Below are positions 1-7,806 of a DNA stretch of 64,000 bases, piece by piece. The position numbers and the translations under genes were made by a program. Position 1 is the stretch's first letter; each line of letters starts with the position of its first letter. The stretch comes from Geomesophilobacter sediminis. GTDB lineage: Bacteria > Desulfobacterota > Desulfuromonadia > Geobacterales > Geobacteraceae. The notes under the pieces were generated by a model. The model searched no databases. It saw nothing but the letters and a program-made list of their open reading frames with translations, and was not told the origin of the DNA. The stretch covers positions 57,665 to 121,664 of the forward strand of contig NZ_JAEMHM010000019.1 of assembly GCF_016458275.1 (NCBI RefSeq), in the 5' to 3' direction.

Positions 1-780
1 AACATCCCGGAAGGTGGGAGCATCTCCAGGGTCGTGACAAGGAACGGCAAGGCCGTTGACCTTGGTTTCGCCGTCCGCTGCGAGAAATTCTCCGTCGCCT
101 TCTACGACACCGGAGCTCCGAAGGAATTCAAGAGCCTTCTGACCGTCCTCGAAAACGGCCAGCCGGTTGCCGGCAAGCAGAACATCCCCGTTATCGTTAA
201 CGAGCCCCTTACCTACAAAGGGGTGACCTTCTACCAGTCGAGCTACGGCCCCTCCGACGAAGGCGCTAGCTACCACATCTCGGTCAAAAACCGCAAAACC
301 GGTGCCGCGACCCAGATCACGGCGCGCCAAGGGGAGCGGGTGGCACTTCCGGGAGGAGCCTTCCTCTCGGTCATGGAAGGGACCGCTGACGTCCGTCCTT
401 TCATGAAGGACTTCGACGGCCCGGGAGCCCAGGTGGAATTCACTCCGCCGGGTGGACAGCCCCAGCCGTTCGTCATCCTGGGTGACAAGTACCAGTCCTT
501 CAACGAGCAGCACGGTGGCGACCTGGTCCTCACCCTCGCCAGCCTGGACCAGAAGTTCTACACCGGTCTCCAGGTGGCGAAGGACCCGGGGGTCCTCGTG
601 GTCTGGCTCGGCTGCGCGCTCATGGTGGTCGGGATCTGCATGGCGTTTTTCATGTCGCACAAGCGGCTCTGGGCGAGGGTTACCGACGGTTCGGTCACCT
701 TCGGCGGCTCCGCTTCGAAAAACCCTGCCGGGTTTGAGCTCTCCTTCGACGAGCTGATGCAGAAGCTGAACAAGGGGTAG
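1..780 (+). CDS. resB: Cytochrome c biogenesis protein ResB, C-terminal part (truncated by window edge)
   Basis: The reading frame is open from base 1, so the gene begins before the window; 259 residues are visible. ResB (Ccs1) works with CcsA/CcsB in system II cytochrome c maturation, keeping apocytochrome and haem ready for ligation outside the cytoplasmic membrane. Visible are the ResB-type segment NEPLTYKGVTFYQSSYG (about residues 65-81 of the visible part), a long extracytoplasmic beta-rich region, and one hydrophobic span (VLVVWLGCALMVVGI) near residues 199-213 followed by a basic HKR stop-transfer. The gene lies 50 bases before ccsB in the same direction, which fits the usual resB-ccsB operon. 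The missing start prevents counting all membrane spans. Confidence 0.9.
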   Translation, partial: NIPEGGSISRVVTRNGKAVDLGFAVRCEKFSVAFYDTGAPKEFKSLLTVLENGQPVAGKQNIPVIVNEPLTYKGVTFYQSSYGPSDEGASYHISVKNRKTGAATQITARQGERVALPGGAFLSVMEGTADVRPFMKDFDGPGAQVEFTPPGGQPQPFVILGDKYQSFNEQHGGDLVLTLASLDQKFYTGLQVAKDPGVLVVWLGCALMVVGICMAFFMSHKRLWARVTDGSVTFGGSASKNPAGFELSFDELMQKLNKG

Positions 781-830
781 CACCGGCCCCTTCTTTACCA
801 TGTCTTAACTGAACCGACCGGAGGTCATCG

Positions 831-1679
831 ATGTCCAGTTCCATGTTTTTTAACGTCGCCATGGTCACCTACCTGGTGTCCACCTGCATATTCTTCGCAT
901 TTCTTGCATCCCGTAGCAAGGCGGTCGGCCTGGCCGGCACCTACGCCGCGCTCTTCGGTTTTCTCGTTGAAACCGCAGCCATCGGGCTGCGCTGGAAGGA
1001 ATCCTACGACCAGGGACACGGCCACGCGCCGCTCTCCAACCTGTTCGAGTCGGTGGTCTTCTTCTCCTGGACCATCATCCTGATCTTCCTGATCATGGAC
1101 TTCAAGTACAAGTACCGGGCGGTCGGCGCCTTCGTCGTTCCCTTCGCCCTCTTCGGCCTGGCCTGGGCCCAGCTCAGCCTGGACAGCGGCATCGAGCCGC
1201 TGGTCCCCGCGCTGCAGAGCAGCTGGCTCATGTACCATGTCATCACCTGCTTTTTGGGCTACGCCGCCTTCGCGGTCGCCTGCGGCATCTCGATCATGTA
1301 CCTGATCCGGGACAAGATGGAACAAAACGGGGGGAGCGCCGCCGCGGGGGGGATGCTCTCCATGTTCCCGGCGGTGAAGGTCCTCGACGACCTGAACTAC
1401 AAGGCGATCATGATCGGCTTCCCGCTCCTCTCCCTGGGGATCATCACCGGGGCGGCCTGGGCGAACTACGCCTGGGGCACCTACTGGAGCTGGGACCCGA
1501 AAGAGACCTGGTCCCTCATCGTCTGGTTCGTCTACGCGGCTTTCCTCCACGCCCGCATCACCCGCGGCTGGGTCGGCCGCCGCGCCGCGATCCTGTCGGT
1601 CATCGGGTTTGCTGCCACCATCTTCTGCTACCTGGGCGTCAACCTCTTCCTGTCCGGCCTGCACAGCTACGGCAAATAG
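831..1679 (+). CDS. ccsB: Cytochrome c biogenesis protein CcsB/CcsA (haem handling and ligation)
   Basis: 282-residue polytopic membrane protein, partner of ResB in system II haem attachment. The tryptophan-rich WWD signature of haem-handling proteins is visible at about residues 215-227 (WGTYWSWDPKETW), followed by LIVWFVYAAFLHARI with a conserved His. Roughly eight hydrophobic spans can be read. ATG start at 831 is preceded by GGAGG (821-825). It sits between resB and a multihaem cytochrome gene, so the three may be co-expressed, with the cytochrome as one client of the maturation pair. Naming differs between species (CcsA, CcsB, ResC); the family assignment is firm. Confidence 0.93.
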   Translation: MSSSMFFNVAMVTYLVSTCIFFAFLASRSKAVGLAGTYAALFGFLVETAAIGLRWKESYDQGHGHAPLSNLFESVVFFSWTIILIFLIMDFKYKYRAVGAFVVPFALFGLAWAQLSLDSGIEPLVPALQSSWLMYHVITCFLGYAAFAVACGISIMYLIRDKMEQNGGSAAAGGMLSMFPAVKVLDDLNYKAIMIGFPLLSLGIITGAAWANYAWGTYWSWDPKETWSLIVWFVYAAFLHARITRGWVGRRAAILSVIGFAATIFCYLGVNLFLSGLHSYGK

Positions 1680-1716
1680 GCGGCCAACGGCAGTATAAAA
1701 GGAGCGTTTCTCCACC

Positions 1717-2724
1717 ATGAACCACCATCGCAACCTGGTCCTGGCCGCGGTCTTTCTGGTATGCGCCCTGATGCTCCCCTCTGTTGCATCGGCGGGGGTA
1801 TCGGAGCCGTTCAAGTGCTCCATGTGCCATAAGAACCTCATGGACGGGAAGGTGGTGCACAAGCCGGTCGGCGCGTGGCAGTGCCTCCGGTGCCACGAGC
1901 AGTTCTCCCTGGAGCACCCGCTCGCGAAAGGTTCGATCGGTTTCATCACCGAGAAGAAAAAGCTCTGTGCCACCTGCCATGGCTACATCGTGAAGAAGCA
2001 GTTTTTGCACGGCCCGGTCGGAAAGGGCGAGTGCACCGCCTGCCATCTCGCCCACAGCGGCGAGTTCAGCAAGCTCCTCAAGGCGCCGCCGCCCAAGCTC
2101 TGCTACGGCTGCCACGGCACCGAGAAATTCAACGGAAAACACGGACATCCCCCCGTCACCCGGGGGGAGTGTCTGTCCTGCCATGATGCCCACCAAGCTG
2201 ACGTCCGGATGCTCCTGAGAAAGCCGGGCGCGCAGCTCTGCTTCTCCTGCCACGACGCGAAACTCGCCGAGGGGAAATCGGTACACAAACCGGTGGCCGA
2301 GGGGAAATGCCTCGACTGCCATCGGCCGCACGTGTCGGACAACCGCAAGCTCCTCAAGGCGGACTTCCCGGACACTCCGTACCGGCCGTTCGGCGATGAC
2401 GCGTTCCCGCTCTGCTTCTCCTGCCACAACAAGGATCTGGCAGCGGCGGCCACCACCGACAGCGCCACCGGTTTCCGCAACGGCACCCGCAACCTGCATT
2501 ATGTTCACGTGAACAAGGCCGGGAAAGGGCGTAACTGCAAGATCTGCCACAATCCGCACGCGGCATCCCAGGAGCGGTTGATCAATCCCAAGTCTCCGAA
2601 TTTCGGTGCCTGGCAGATCCCGATCAACTTCACCAAGACCCCGACCGGCGGGAAGTGCTCCGTCGGCTGCCACAAGACCTTCTACTACGACAGAGAGAAA
2701 CCGGTTGGACCGCAGTTCAAGTGA
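1717..2724 (+). CDS. Periplasmic multihaem c-type cytochrome (11 haem-binding motifs)
   Basis: 335 residues with a signal peptide (MNHHRN then a hydrophobic core, likely cleavage after SVASA, about residue 26). I count ten CXXCH motifs (CSMCH, CLRCH, CATCH, CTACH, CYGCH, CLSCH, CFSCH, CLDCH, CFSCH, CKICH) and one C-terminal CX3CH (CSVGCH), so up to 11 haems. Several motifs occur in pairs about 20-30 residues apart with extra His residues nearby that could be distal ligands, as in doubled-CXXCH (cytochrome c7/NrfA-like) proteins. The position after resB-ccsB suggests electron transfer or dependence on that maturation pair. The electron partner is not evident. The ORF end overlaps the likely start of the next gene by 20 bases. 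Confidence 0.92.
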   Translation: MNHHRNLVLAAVFLVCALMLPSVASAGVSEPFKCSMCHKNLMDGKVVHKPVGAWQCLRCHEQFSLEHPLAKGSIGFITEKKKLCATCHGYIVKKQFLHGPVGKGECTACHLAHSGEFSKLLKAPPPKLCYGCHGTEKFNGKHGHPPVTRGECLSCHDAHQADVRMLLRKPGAQLCFSCHDAKLAEGKSVHKPVAEGKCLDCHRPHVSDNRKLLKADFPDTPYRPFGDDAFPLCFSCHNKDLAAAATTDSATGFRNGTRNLHYVHVNKAGKGRNCKICHNPHAASQERLINPKSPNFGAWQIPINFTKTPTGGKCSVGCHKTFYYDREKPVGPQFK

Positions 2725-3706
2725 TGCCGGCCGCGCTGACGCCTCCATCCCGGTAAGCGTCATCATACCGGTGAAGCCGGGGGGGGAGGTGCGGGCACTC
2801 TCGGCCTTGCGTGCCGCAACCTATCCTCCGGAGCTGATGGAAGTCCTGGTCGCCTACGGTTCGGCGCCCAGCACCCAGCGCAACCGGGCGGCGCGGCAAT
2901 CACAGGGGGAGATCCTTTTCTTCCTGGACGACGACTCGCGCCCGGTTCCCGGATTCATCGAACGGGCGCTGGAACAGTACCGCGATCCCGCTGTCGCAGC
3001 CGTGGGAGGGCCGTCGCTCACCCCGGAGACCGATACTCCGCTGCAAAAGACCTTCGCCGCCGCCTTTGCTTCCCGCTTCGGCGGAGGAGGGGCGCGCACC
3101 CGGTATCTCAAGTTCGGGGAGGCGCGCAGCACCGATGACAGCGAGCTCATCCTCTGCAACCTGAGTTTTCGGCGCGAGGTTTTCCTGGAAAACGGGGGGC
3201 TGGACGAGCGGCTCTACCCGAACGAGGAAAACGAGCTGATGGATCGGCTGCAACGGCAGGGGCTGAAGCTGGTACACGACCCGGAGCTGGCGGTCACCCG
3301 GAGCCAGCGGCCGACCTACCGGGCCTTTGTGAAGCAGATGTTCGGCTATGGCCGCGGGCGCGGCGAACAGACCGTGCTCGCCAAAGGGGTGAAACGGGTC
3401 GGGGCGTTTGCGCCCTCCGTTTTCCTGATCTATCTCGGGGTGCTGGCGCTTCATCCGGCTCCCCTGTTGGCGCTCCCGCTGCTTGCCTACCTGCTTGGGG
3501 TGGGGATGGCCAGTTTTGTCGAGGCGGCCCGGGTCTGCGATCCGGCCTTGGGGGTGCGCCTGCTCTACGTCTATCCGACCCTGCACCTGTTGTACGGCGC
3601 CGGTGTTTTCCGGGGGCTGCTTTTCCCACGTTTCCGGCAAAAGGGACGGACGGCGCCCAACGTTGAGGTGGCGGAAGTCAAACCGATGGGAAGAACGTGG
3701 TCATGA
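2705..3706 (+). CDS. Glycosyltransferase family 2, membrane-associated
   Basis: GT-A fold glycosyltransferase. The fold starts with PVSVIIPV (about residues 14-21); the nucleotide-sugar/metal motif is FFLDDDSRP (about residues 75-83), and a basic acceptor region follows. The C-terminal third has two to three hydrophobic spans (FLIYLGVLAL and PLLALPLLAYLLGV). No ATG gives a sensible N-terminus outside the cytochrome gene; TTG at 2705 has GAGAG seven bases upstream and gives about 333 residues, so I prefer it, making a 20-base overlap with the cytochrome gene. An ATG at 2606 lies deep inside the cytochrome gene and is unlikely. It opens the polysaccharide locus; sugar and acceptor are unknown. 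Its stop codon lies in a heptamer repeat. Confidence 0.8.
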   Translation: MDRSSSDAGRADASIPVSVIIPVKPGGEVRALSALRAATYPPELMEVLVAYGSAPSTQRNRAARQSQGEILFFLDDDSRPVPGFIERALEQYRDPAVAAVGGPSLTPETDTPLQKTFAAAFASRFGGGGARTRYLKFGEARSTDDSELILCNLSFRREVFLENGGLDERLYPNEENELMDRLQRQGLKLVHDPELAVTRSQRPTYRAFVKQMFGYGRGRGEQTVLAKGVKRVGAFAPSVFLIYLGVLALHPAPLLALPLLAYLLGVGMASFVEAARVCDPALGVRLLYVYPTLHLLYGAGVFRGLLFPRFRQKGRTAPNVEVAEVKPMGRTWS

Positions 3707-3816
3707 TCGATGGACAATGATTATTGACGTCTTTTGTTACTGAAGAAAGGTCTGGGAACTTTGCTGCGAGACGCTGGGTTGCCAGGCCGAATTGTTCTTT
3801 GATCATTGATCATTGA
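3704..3816. repeat. Heptamer-repeat element, two inverted arms (TTGATCA type)
   Basis: Left arm 3704-3727 reads as degenerate heptamers TGATCGA, TGGACAA, TGATTAT, TGA. Right arm 3799-3816 is TTGATCA twice plus TTGA. The arms are roughly reverse complements and could pair around a 70-base spacer. The right arm ends 12 bases before the chosen start of the next glycosyltransferase gene. It belongs to the group of elements discussed in findings. Confidence 0.6.
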
Positions 3817-3828
3817 AAAGAGGTGTTT

Positions 3829-4773
3829 GTGGATTTAAGTGTAGTTGTTCCCATTTATAACGAGGAAGATAACATCCCGATCCTGCATCGGCGGGTGAGC
3901 GAGGCGTTGGAGCCGTCCGGCTTCGACTATGAACTTATCCTGGTCGACGACGGATCCTCCGATAATTCCTACCCGGCCCTGAAGCTGGCCGCTTCCGAGG
4001 ACCCGCGGGTCAAGGTGATCCGCCTGCGCCGTAACTTCGGCCAGACCGCCGCCATGTCGGCCGGGTTCGATGCCGCCACCGGCCGCGTCGTCATACCGAT
4101 GGACGGCGACCTGCAAAACGATCCCCTGGATATTCCACTGCTCATGGAGCGCATCGACGAGGGGTACGACGTCGTTTCCGGATGGCGCAAGGACCGCAAG
4201 GACACCTTCATCAACCGGCGCCTCCCTTCGATCATGGCGAACGCGATGATCTCGAAGATGACCGGCGTCCATCTGCATGACTACGGCTGCACCTTGAAGG
4301 CGTACCGGCGCGACGTCCTGGAGGACGTGAACCTCTACGGCGAGATGCACCGCTTCGTCCCGGCGCTGGCCTCTCAGGTCGGCGCGCGGGTCACCGAGAT
4401 GCCGGTGCGCCACCACGAACGGCTCCACGGCACGAGCAAATACGGCATCTCCCGCACCATGCGGGTCGTCCTCGACCTGATGACGGTGAAGTTCCTGCTC
4501 AACTTCTCCACCAAGCCGATCCAGCTCTTCGGCAAGTGGGGAATCTACACTTCGGGCTTCGGGGTCCTCACCGGCCTGGCGACCCTGTATATGAAATTCT
4601 TCGAGAATACGAGCATGAACCGCAACCCGCTGCTCATCCTCACCGCGTTCCTTCTGTTCATGGGGGTCCAGTTCATCGTCATGGGGCTTTTGGCGGAATT
4701 GAGCGCGCGGACCTACTACGAGGCGCAGGGAAAGCAGATCTACAAGATCAAGGAAAAGCTCAACTTTGGCTGA
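3829..4773 (+). CDS. Glycosyltransferase family 2, polyprenyl-phosphate sugar transferase type (DPMS/GtrB-like)
   Basis: 314 residues. N-terminal GT-A domain with VVVPIYNEEDNIP, DDGSSDNS and MDGDLQNDP (DXD motif), typical of enzymes that load a sugar onto dolichyl- or undecaprenyl-phosphate. RRLPSIMANAMISKMTGVHL resembles the interface helix region of this family. Two C-terminal transmembrane hairpin spans are visible (WGIYTSGFGVLTGLATLY and ILTAFLLFMGVQFIVMGLL). Two GTG codons compete for the start: 3823 overlaps the AAGAGG ribosome-binding site, whereas 3829 sits six bases after it, so 3829 is chosen. The product is probably a lipid-linked sugar donor used by an outer-leaflet transferase; the sugar cannot be read from sequence. 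It overlaps the next gene by eight bases. Confidence 0.85.
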   Translation: MDLSVVVPIYNEEDNIPILHRRVSEALEPSGFDYELILVDDGSSDNSYPALKLAASEDPRVKVIRLRRNFGQTAAMSAGFDAATGRVVIPMDGDLQNDPLDIPLLMERIDEGYDVVSGWRKDRKDTFINRRLPSIMANAMISKMTGVHLHDYGCTLKAYRRDVLEDVNLYGEMHRFVPALASQVGARVTEMPVRHHERLHGTSKYGISRTMRVVLDLMTVKFLLNFSTKPIQLFGKWGIYTSGFGVLTGLATLYMKFFENTSMNRNPLLILTAFLLFMGVQFIVMGLLAELSARTYYEAQGKQIYKIKEKLNFG

Positions 4774-5944
4774 GCCGCTTCGCGTCCTCATCCTGGCCCC
4801 GACCCCCTTCTTTGCGGACCGCGGCTGCCACGTCCGCATCCTGGAAGAGGCGCGCGCGGCCCAGGCACAGGGGGTGGAGGTCCGGCTGGTCACCTACCAC
4901 ATCGGACGGGACGTCCCCGGCGTTCCCACCGAACGGATTCCGACCATCCCCTGGTACCGAAAGCTCGCCGCGGGACCCTCCTGGCACAAGCCCTACCTCG
5001 ATATACTCCTTTTCTTTAAGGCCCTCAAGGTGGCGAGGAGTTTCCAGCCGCACCTGATCCATGCCCATCTCCACGAGGGAGCGTTCATCGGCGCCTTTTT
5101 GAAGCCGCTTTTGCGTATTCCGATGCTCTTTGACTGCCAGGGAAGCCTGACCGCCGAGATCACCGACCACGGTTTCGTGAAGGAGGGATCACTTTTGCAG
5201 CGGTTCTTCGCCGGACTGGAGCGGTGGATCAACGCGCGGGCTGAGTTCATCGTGACCAGTTCGGGGCCGACCGCGGAACTCCTGGTTAACCAAGGGGTCC
5301 CGAAAGATCGCATTCGCCCGCTGATCGACGGGGTGGACACCGATTGCTTTGCGCCGCACCCCCAAGAAGCGATCCGGCAGCGGCTCGGCCTTCCCCTGAA
5401 CCGGCCGGTGGTGAGTTATCTGGGGGTTTTGAACCGCTACCAGGGGGTGGATCTGCTCCTTGAGGCGGCCCAATACCTCAAACAACAGGGGGCGCGGGTT
5501 CATTTCCTGGTGATGGGGTTTCCCGAAGAAAAGTACCGCGCCCAGGCGAAGGAAATGGGGATCGACGACCTGGTGACCTTCACCGGGAGGGTACCCTACG
5601 ACGAGGCGCCGCAGTACCTGTGTGCCGGGGACCTGGCGGTTTCGCCCAAGGTATCGCTCACCGAAGCCAACGGGAAGCTTTTCAACTACATGGCGTGTGG
5701 GCTCCCGACGGTAGTTTTCGACACCCCGGTGAATCGGGAGATTCTGGGGGAAGCCGCGCTGTACGCCAAATTCGGTGACGCGGCGGACTTGGCGGGGGCC
5801 ATCGGAAGGCTGGCAGGAGACCGGGAGCTTCGTGCCGAGGTCGGCGCCGCTGCCAGAGAAATGGCGATCAAGGAACACTCGTGGACCGTCCGGGGCAAAC
5901 GCTTGACGCAGATTTACCGAAGGATCGTCAATATCGAGGGATAG
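4766..5944 (+). CDS. Glycosyltransferase family 4 (GT-B fold)
   Basis: 392 residues. The N-terminal Rossmann domain has APTPFFADRGCHVRILEEAR, with a nucleotide-sugar GT-B layout: VVSYLGVLNRYQGVDLLLEA begins the C-terminal domain (about residue 213), followed by the donor-site region LTEANGKLFNYMACGLPTVVF with the acidic residue expected of GT4 retaining enzymes. TTG start at 4766 overlaps the upstream gene, with AAGGAAAAG about seven bases before it, so the two are probably translationally coupled. Likely cytoplasmic and involved in building a polysaccharide repeat unit. Donor and linkage are unknown. Confidence 0.87.
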   Translation: MAEPLRVLILAPTPFFADRGCHVRILEEARAAQAQGVEVRLVTYHIGRDVPGVPTERIPTIPWYRKLAAGPSWHKPYLDILLFFKALKVARSFQPHLIHAHLHEGAFIGAFLKPLLRIPMLFDCQGSLTAEITDHGFVKEGSLLQRFFAGLERWINARAEFIVTSSGPTAELLVNQGVPKDRIRPLIDGVDTDCFAPHPQEAIRQRLGLPLNRPVVSYLGVLNRYQGVDLLLEAAQYLKQQGARVHFLVMGFPEEKYRAQAKEMGIDDLVTFTGRVPYDEAPQYLCAGDLAVSPKVSLTEANGKLFNYMACGLPTVVFDTPVNREILGEAALYAKFGDAADLAGAIGRLAGDRELRAEVGAAAREMAIKEHSWTVRGKRLTQIYRRIVNIEG

Positions 5945-6097
5945 AAAACCTCAGCGTTCATTCTCCTTATGAAGTACGACTGTCATCAGCCCACCGCAAT
6001 TAAGTTGTCGTCTCGCTCCTAAACGGCCAATTCCCGAAGTATTAAATACGTCCCTGGCCGACTTGACCATTTCCACCACAAACCTTTTTACACCCCC

Positions 6098-6663
6098 TGC
6101 AAGGGAGTGGTTCGGCATGCAAGGAAAGCGGTTCCGGCTGCAAGGAAAGCGGTCCTGCCTGCAAGGAAAGTGGTTCCGCCTGCAAGGAAAGTGGTTCGGC
6201 CTGCAAGGAAAGTGGTTCCGTCTGCAAGAAAAGTGGTTCCGTCTGCAAGGAAAGCGGTTCCGGCTGCAAGGAAAGTGGTTCGGCCTGCAAGGAAAGTGGT
6301 TCCGCCTGCAAGGAAAGTGGTTCCGCCTGCAAGGAAAGTGGTTCGGCCTGCAAGGAAAGTGGTTCCGCCTGCGAGGAAAGTGGTTCGGCCCGCAAGGAAA
6401 GCGGTTCGGCCCGCAAGGAAAGTGGTTCCGCCTGCGAGGAAAGTGGTTCGGCCCGCAAGGAAAGCGGTTCGGCCCGCAAGGAAAGTGGTTCGGCCTGCAA
6501 GGAAAGTGGTTCCGCCTGCAAGGAAAGTGGTTCCGCCTGCAAGGAAAGTGGTTCCGCCAGCAAGGAAAGTGGTTCGGCCAGCAAGGAAAGCGGTTCGGCC
6601 AGCAAGGAAAGCGGTTCGGCCAGCAAGGAAAGCGGTTCGGCCTGCAAGGAAAACGGTTCGACC
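6098..6663. repeat. Tandem array of 27 copies of a 21-bp unit
   Basis: From 6118 to 6663 there are 26 contiguous units of exactly 21 bp, preceded by one 20-bp degenerate copy at 6098. The common unit is TGCAAGGAAAGTGGTTCCGC plus C. Main variable positions are 1 (T/C/A), 12 (T/C), 18 (C/G) and 20 (C/G/T). Nearly all units keep GAA-N5-TTC, a short dyad. Because 21 is divisible by three and the unit has no stop, all six frames are open through the array, so long ORFs here are not evidence of genes. No spacers occur, so it is not a CRISPR. The array ends 44 bases before the start of the regulator gene at 6708. Confidence 0.97.
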
Positions 6664-6707
6664 GCTTTTGTGTTGAAATCCTGGGGTGTTTCCTGTAAGT
6701 TCATCGC

Positions 6708-7316
6708 ATGAACGGTGACAACGAAAAGGTTCTTGATACCTACCGCGCCTTTCTGCTCCTCTCCGAGATCTCCGGCGACCAGCAACTCTCCCAGCGCGAA
6801 CTTTCCAAACGCCTCGGCATCGCCCTCGGGCTCGTAAACTCCTACTTGAAAAACCTGGTCGAAAAGGGCTTCGTCCGGGTCACCACCTTCCCCAAGAACC
6901 GCTACGGTTACCTTCTCACCCCCAAAGGTTTCGCTGAAAAAAGCCGCCTCGCCTACCAGCACTTAAGCTACTTCACCGGGCTTTACACGGTTGCCCGGCA
7001 GGACTACCTGAAGCTCTTCCGCAAGATCGCCGCGGAGGGGGTGCGTGGTGTCGCCTTTTGCGGCGTCGACGAGGTCGCCGAGATCGCCTACCTTTCGCTC
7101 AAGGAGGTCGGCCTCACTCTCGACCTGGTGATGGACCCGAAGGCCAGCGGGAAGTTCTTCGACAAAACGATCGTCACCCCGGCCATCGGCCTTCTCTCCG
7201 GCAAGCACCGCATCGTGATCACCTCGCTCAAACAGGGCGAGGAGCTGCGCAACGAACTCCTGCGCCTGGGGGCGGAGCCGTCCAGCATCTACCAGACCGG
7301 CGGGGAGCGGGGCTGA
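6708..7316 (+). CDS. Winged-helix transcriptional regulator with C-terminal Rossmann-like domain
   Basis: 202 residues. N-terminal winged HTH at about residues 20-70: LSQRELSKRLGIALGLVNSYLKN contains the helix-turn-helix, followed by VTTFPKNRYGYLLTPKGFAEK as wing. The rest (about 95-200) alternates strands and helices (VRGVAFCGVDEVAEIAYLSL, LDLVMDP, RIVITSLKQGEELRNEL), suggesting a Rossmann-like ligand or partner domain. ATG at 6708 overlaps an upstream TGA (ATGA), and no strong Shine-Dalgarno is visible. The gene follows the 21-bp array and lies within the polysaccharide locus, so it may regulate the locus and bind the array; that is inference. Such regulators occur in other polysaccharide clusters, from memory. 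Confidence 0.78.
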   Translation: MNGDNEKVLDTYRAFLLLSEISGDQQLSQRELSKRLGIALGLVNSYLKNLVEKGFVRVTTFPKNRYGYLLTPKGFAEKSRLAYQHLSYFTGLYTVARQDYLKLFRKIAAEGVRGVAFCGVDEVAEIAYLSLKEVGLTLDLVMDPKASGKFFDKTIVTPAIGLLSGKHRIVITSLKQGEELRNELLRLGAEPSSIYQTGGERG

Positions 7317-7359
7317 CTCTGAATAACTGGGAGCTCATTCTGCCTATGGAGGAGACGCC

Positions 7360-7806
7360 ATGACCGAGCAAGACCTTGAGTTAATAGAAAAACTGCTAAC
7401 CAGGAAGCTCGACGAACAGTCTGCGTCACTGTCTGCGTCACTGTCTGCGTCACTGTCTGCGTCACTGTCTGCGGAATTGGACCGGAAGATGGACCAGAAG
7501 ATGGACCAGCTGAAACTGGATTTGACCCGCGATCTCACTCGCCGAATGGAAGAAGCAATAGAAGCGTCGGAGCGTCGCACCGGTGTCCTGATTGAACGAT
7601 TGGAACAGAAAGTAGATATGGTGATTGAGGGACAGCAGGCGATGGTCGAGCGAATGGATCGAATGGAGCTTAGGCAGGATGAAGATTATGACAAGCTCGA
7701 CAACCGTGTTACCGCGTTGACAGCCGATTTTGTTGCGCACAAATCCGATCCTCTGGCTCATAAAAGAGGTTTCAGTATCAAGGAAGAAGAGGAGAAATTT
7801 GAGTAG
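7360..7806 (+). CDS. Predicted coiled-coil protein with SASL repeats, function unknown
   Basis: 148 residues, ATG at 7360 preceded by GGAGGAGA. After an N-terminal helix (MTEQDLELIEKLLTRKLDEQ) comes a four-to-five-fold SASL repeat made by a perfect 12-bp DNA repeat at 7420-7467. A long heptad-like stretch follows (MDQKMDQLKLDLTRDLTRRM through MVERMDRMELRQDEDYDKLD), then VTALTADFVAHKSDPLAHKRG. No signal peptide or membrane span is visible. It may be co-transcribed with the regulator 43 bases upstream. I do not recognise a family beyond generic coiled coil; multimerising scaffold or partner of the regulator would be guesses. Confidence 0.65.
   Translation: MTEQDLELIEKLLTRKLDEQSASLSASLSASLSASLSAELDRKMDQKMDQLKLDLTRDLTRRMEEAIEASERRTGVLIERLEQKVDMVIEGQQAMVERMDRMELRQDEDYDKLDNRVTALTADFVAHKSDPLAHKRGFSIKEEEEKFE
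7420..7467 (+). repeat. Four perfect 12-bp tandem repeats inside a coding region
   Basis: TCTGCGTCACTG occurs four times in a row, followed by a diverged fifth copy to 7479. It encodes Ser-Ala-Ser-Leu. Copy-number change would keep the reading frame and alter helix length by four residues per unit. Confidence 0.95.

Noticed and set aside
825..1973. Reverse-strand open frame over ccsB and the cytochrome gene
   Set aside because: Antisense of two well-supported genes; composition typical of GC-driven shadow frames.
6098..6663. CRISPR-like array
   Set aside because: Units are directly joined with no spacers, and no cas genes are nearby.
6042..6962. Long open frames through the 21-bp array on both strands (for example a 306-codon reverse frame and a 211-codon forward frame)
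   Set aside because: A stop-free repeat whose length is divisible by three keeps every frame open. The reverse frame starts inside the regulator gene antisense, and the forward frame starts at a TTG without a ribosome-binding site.
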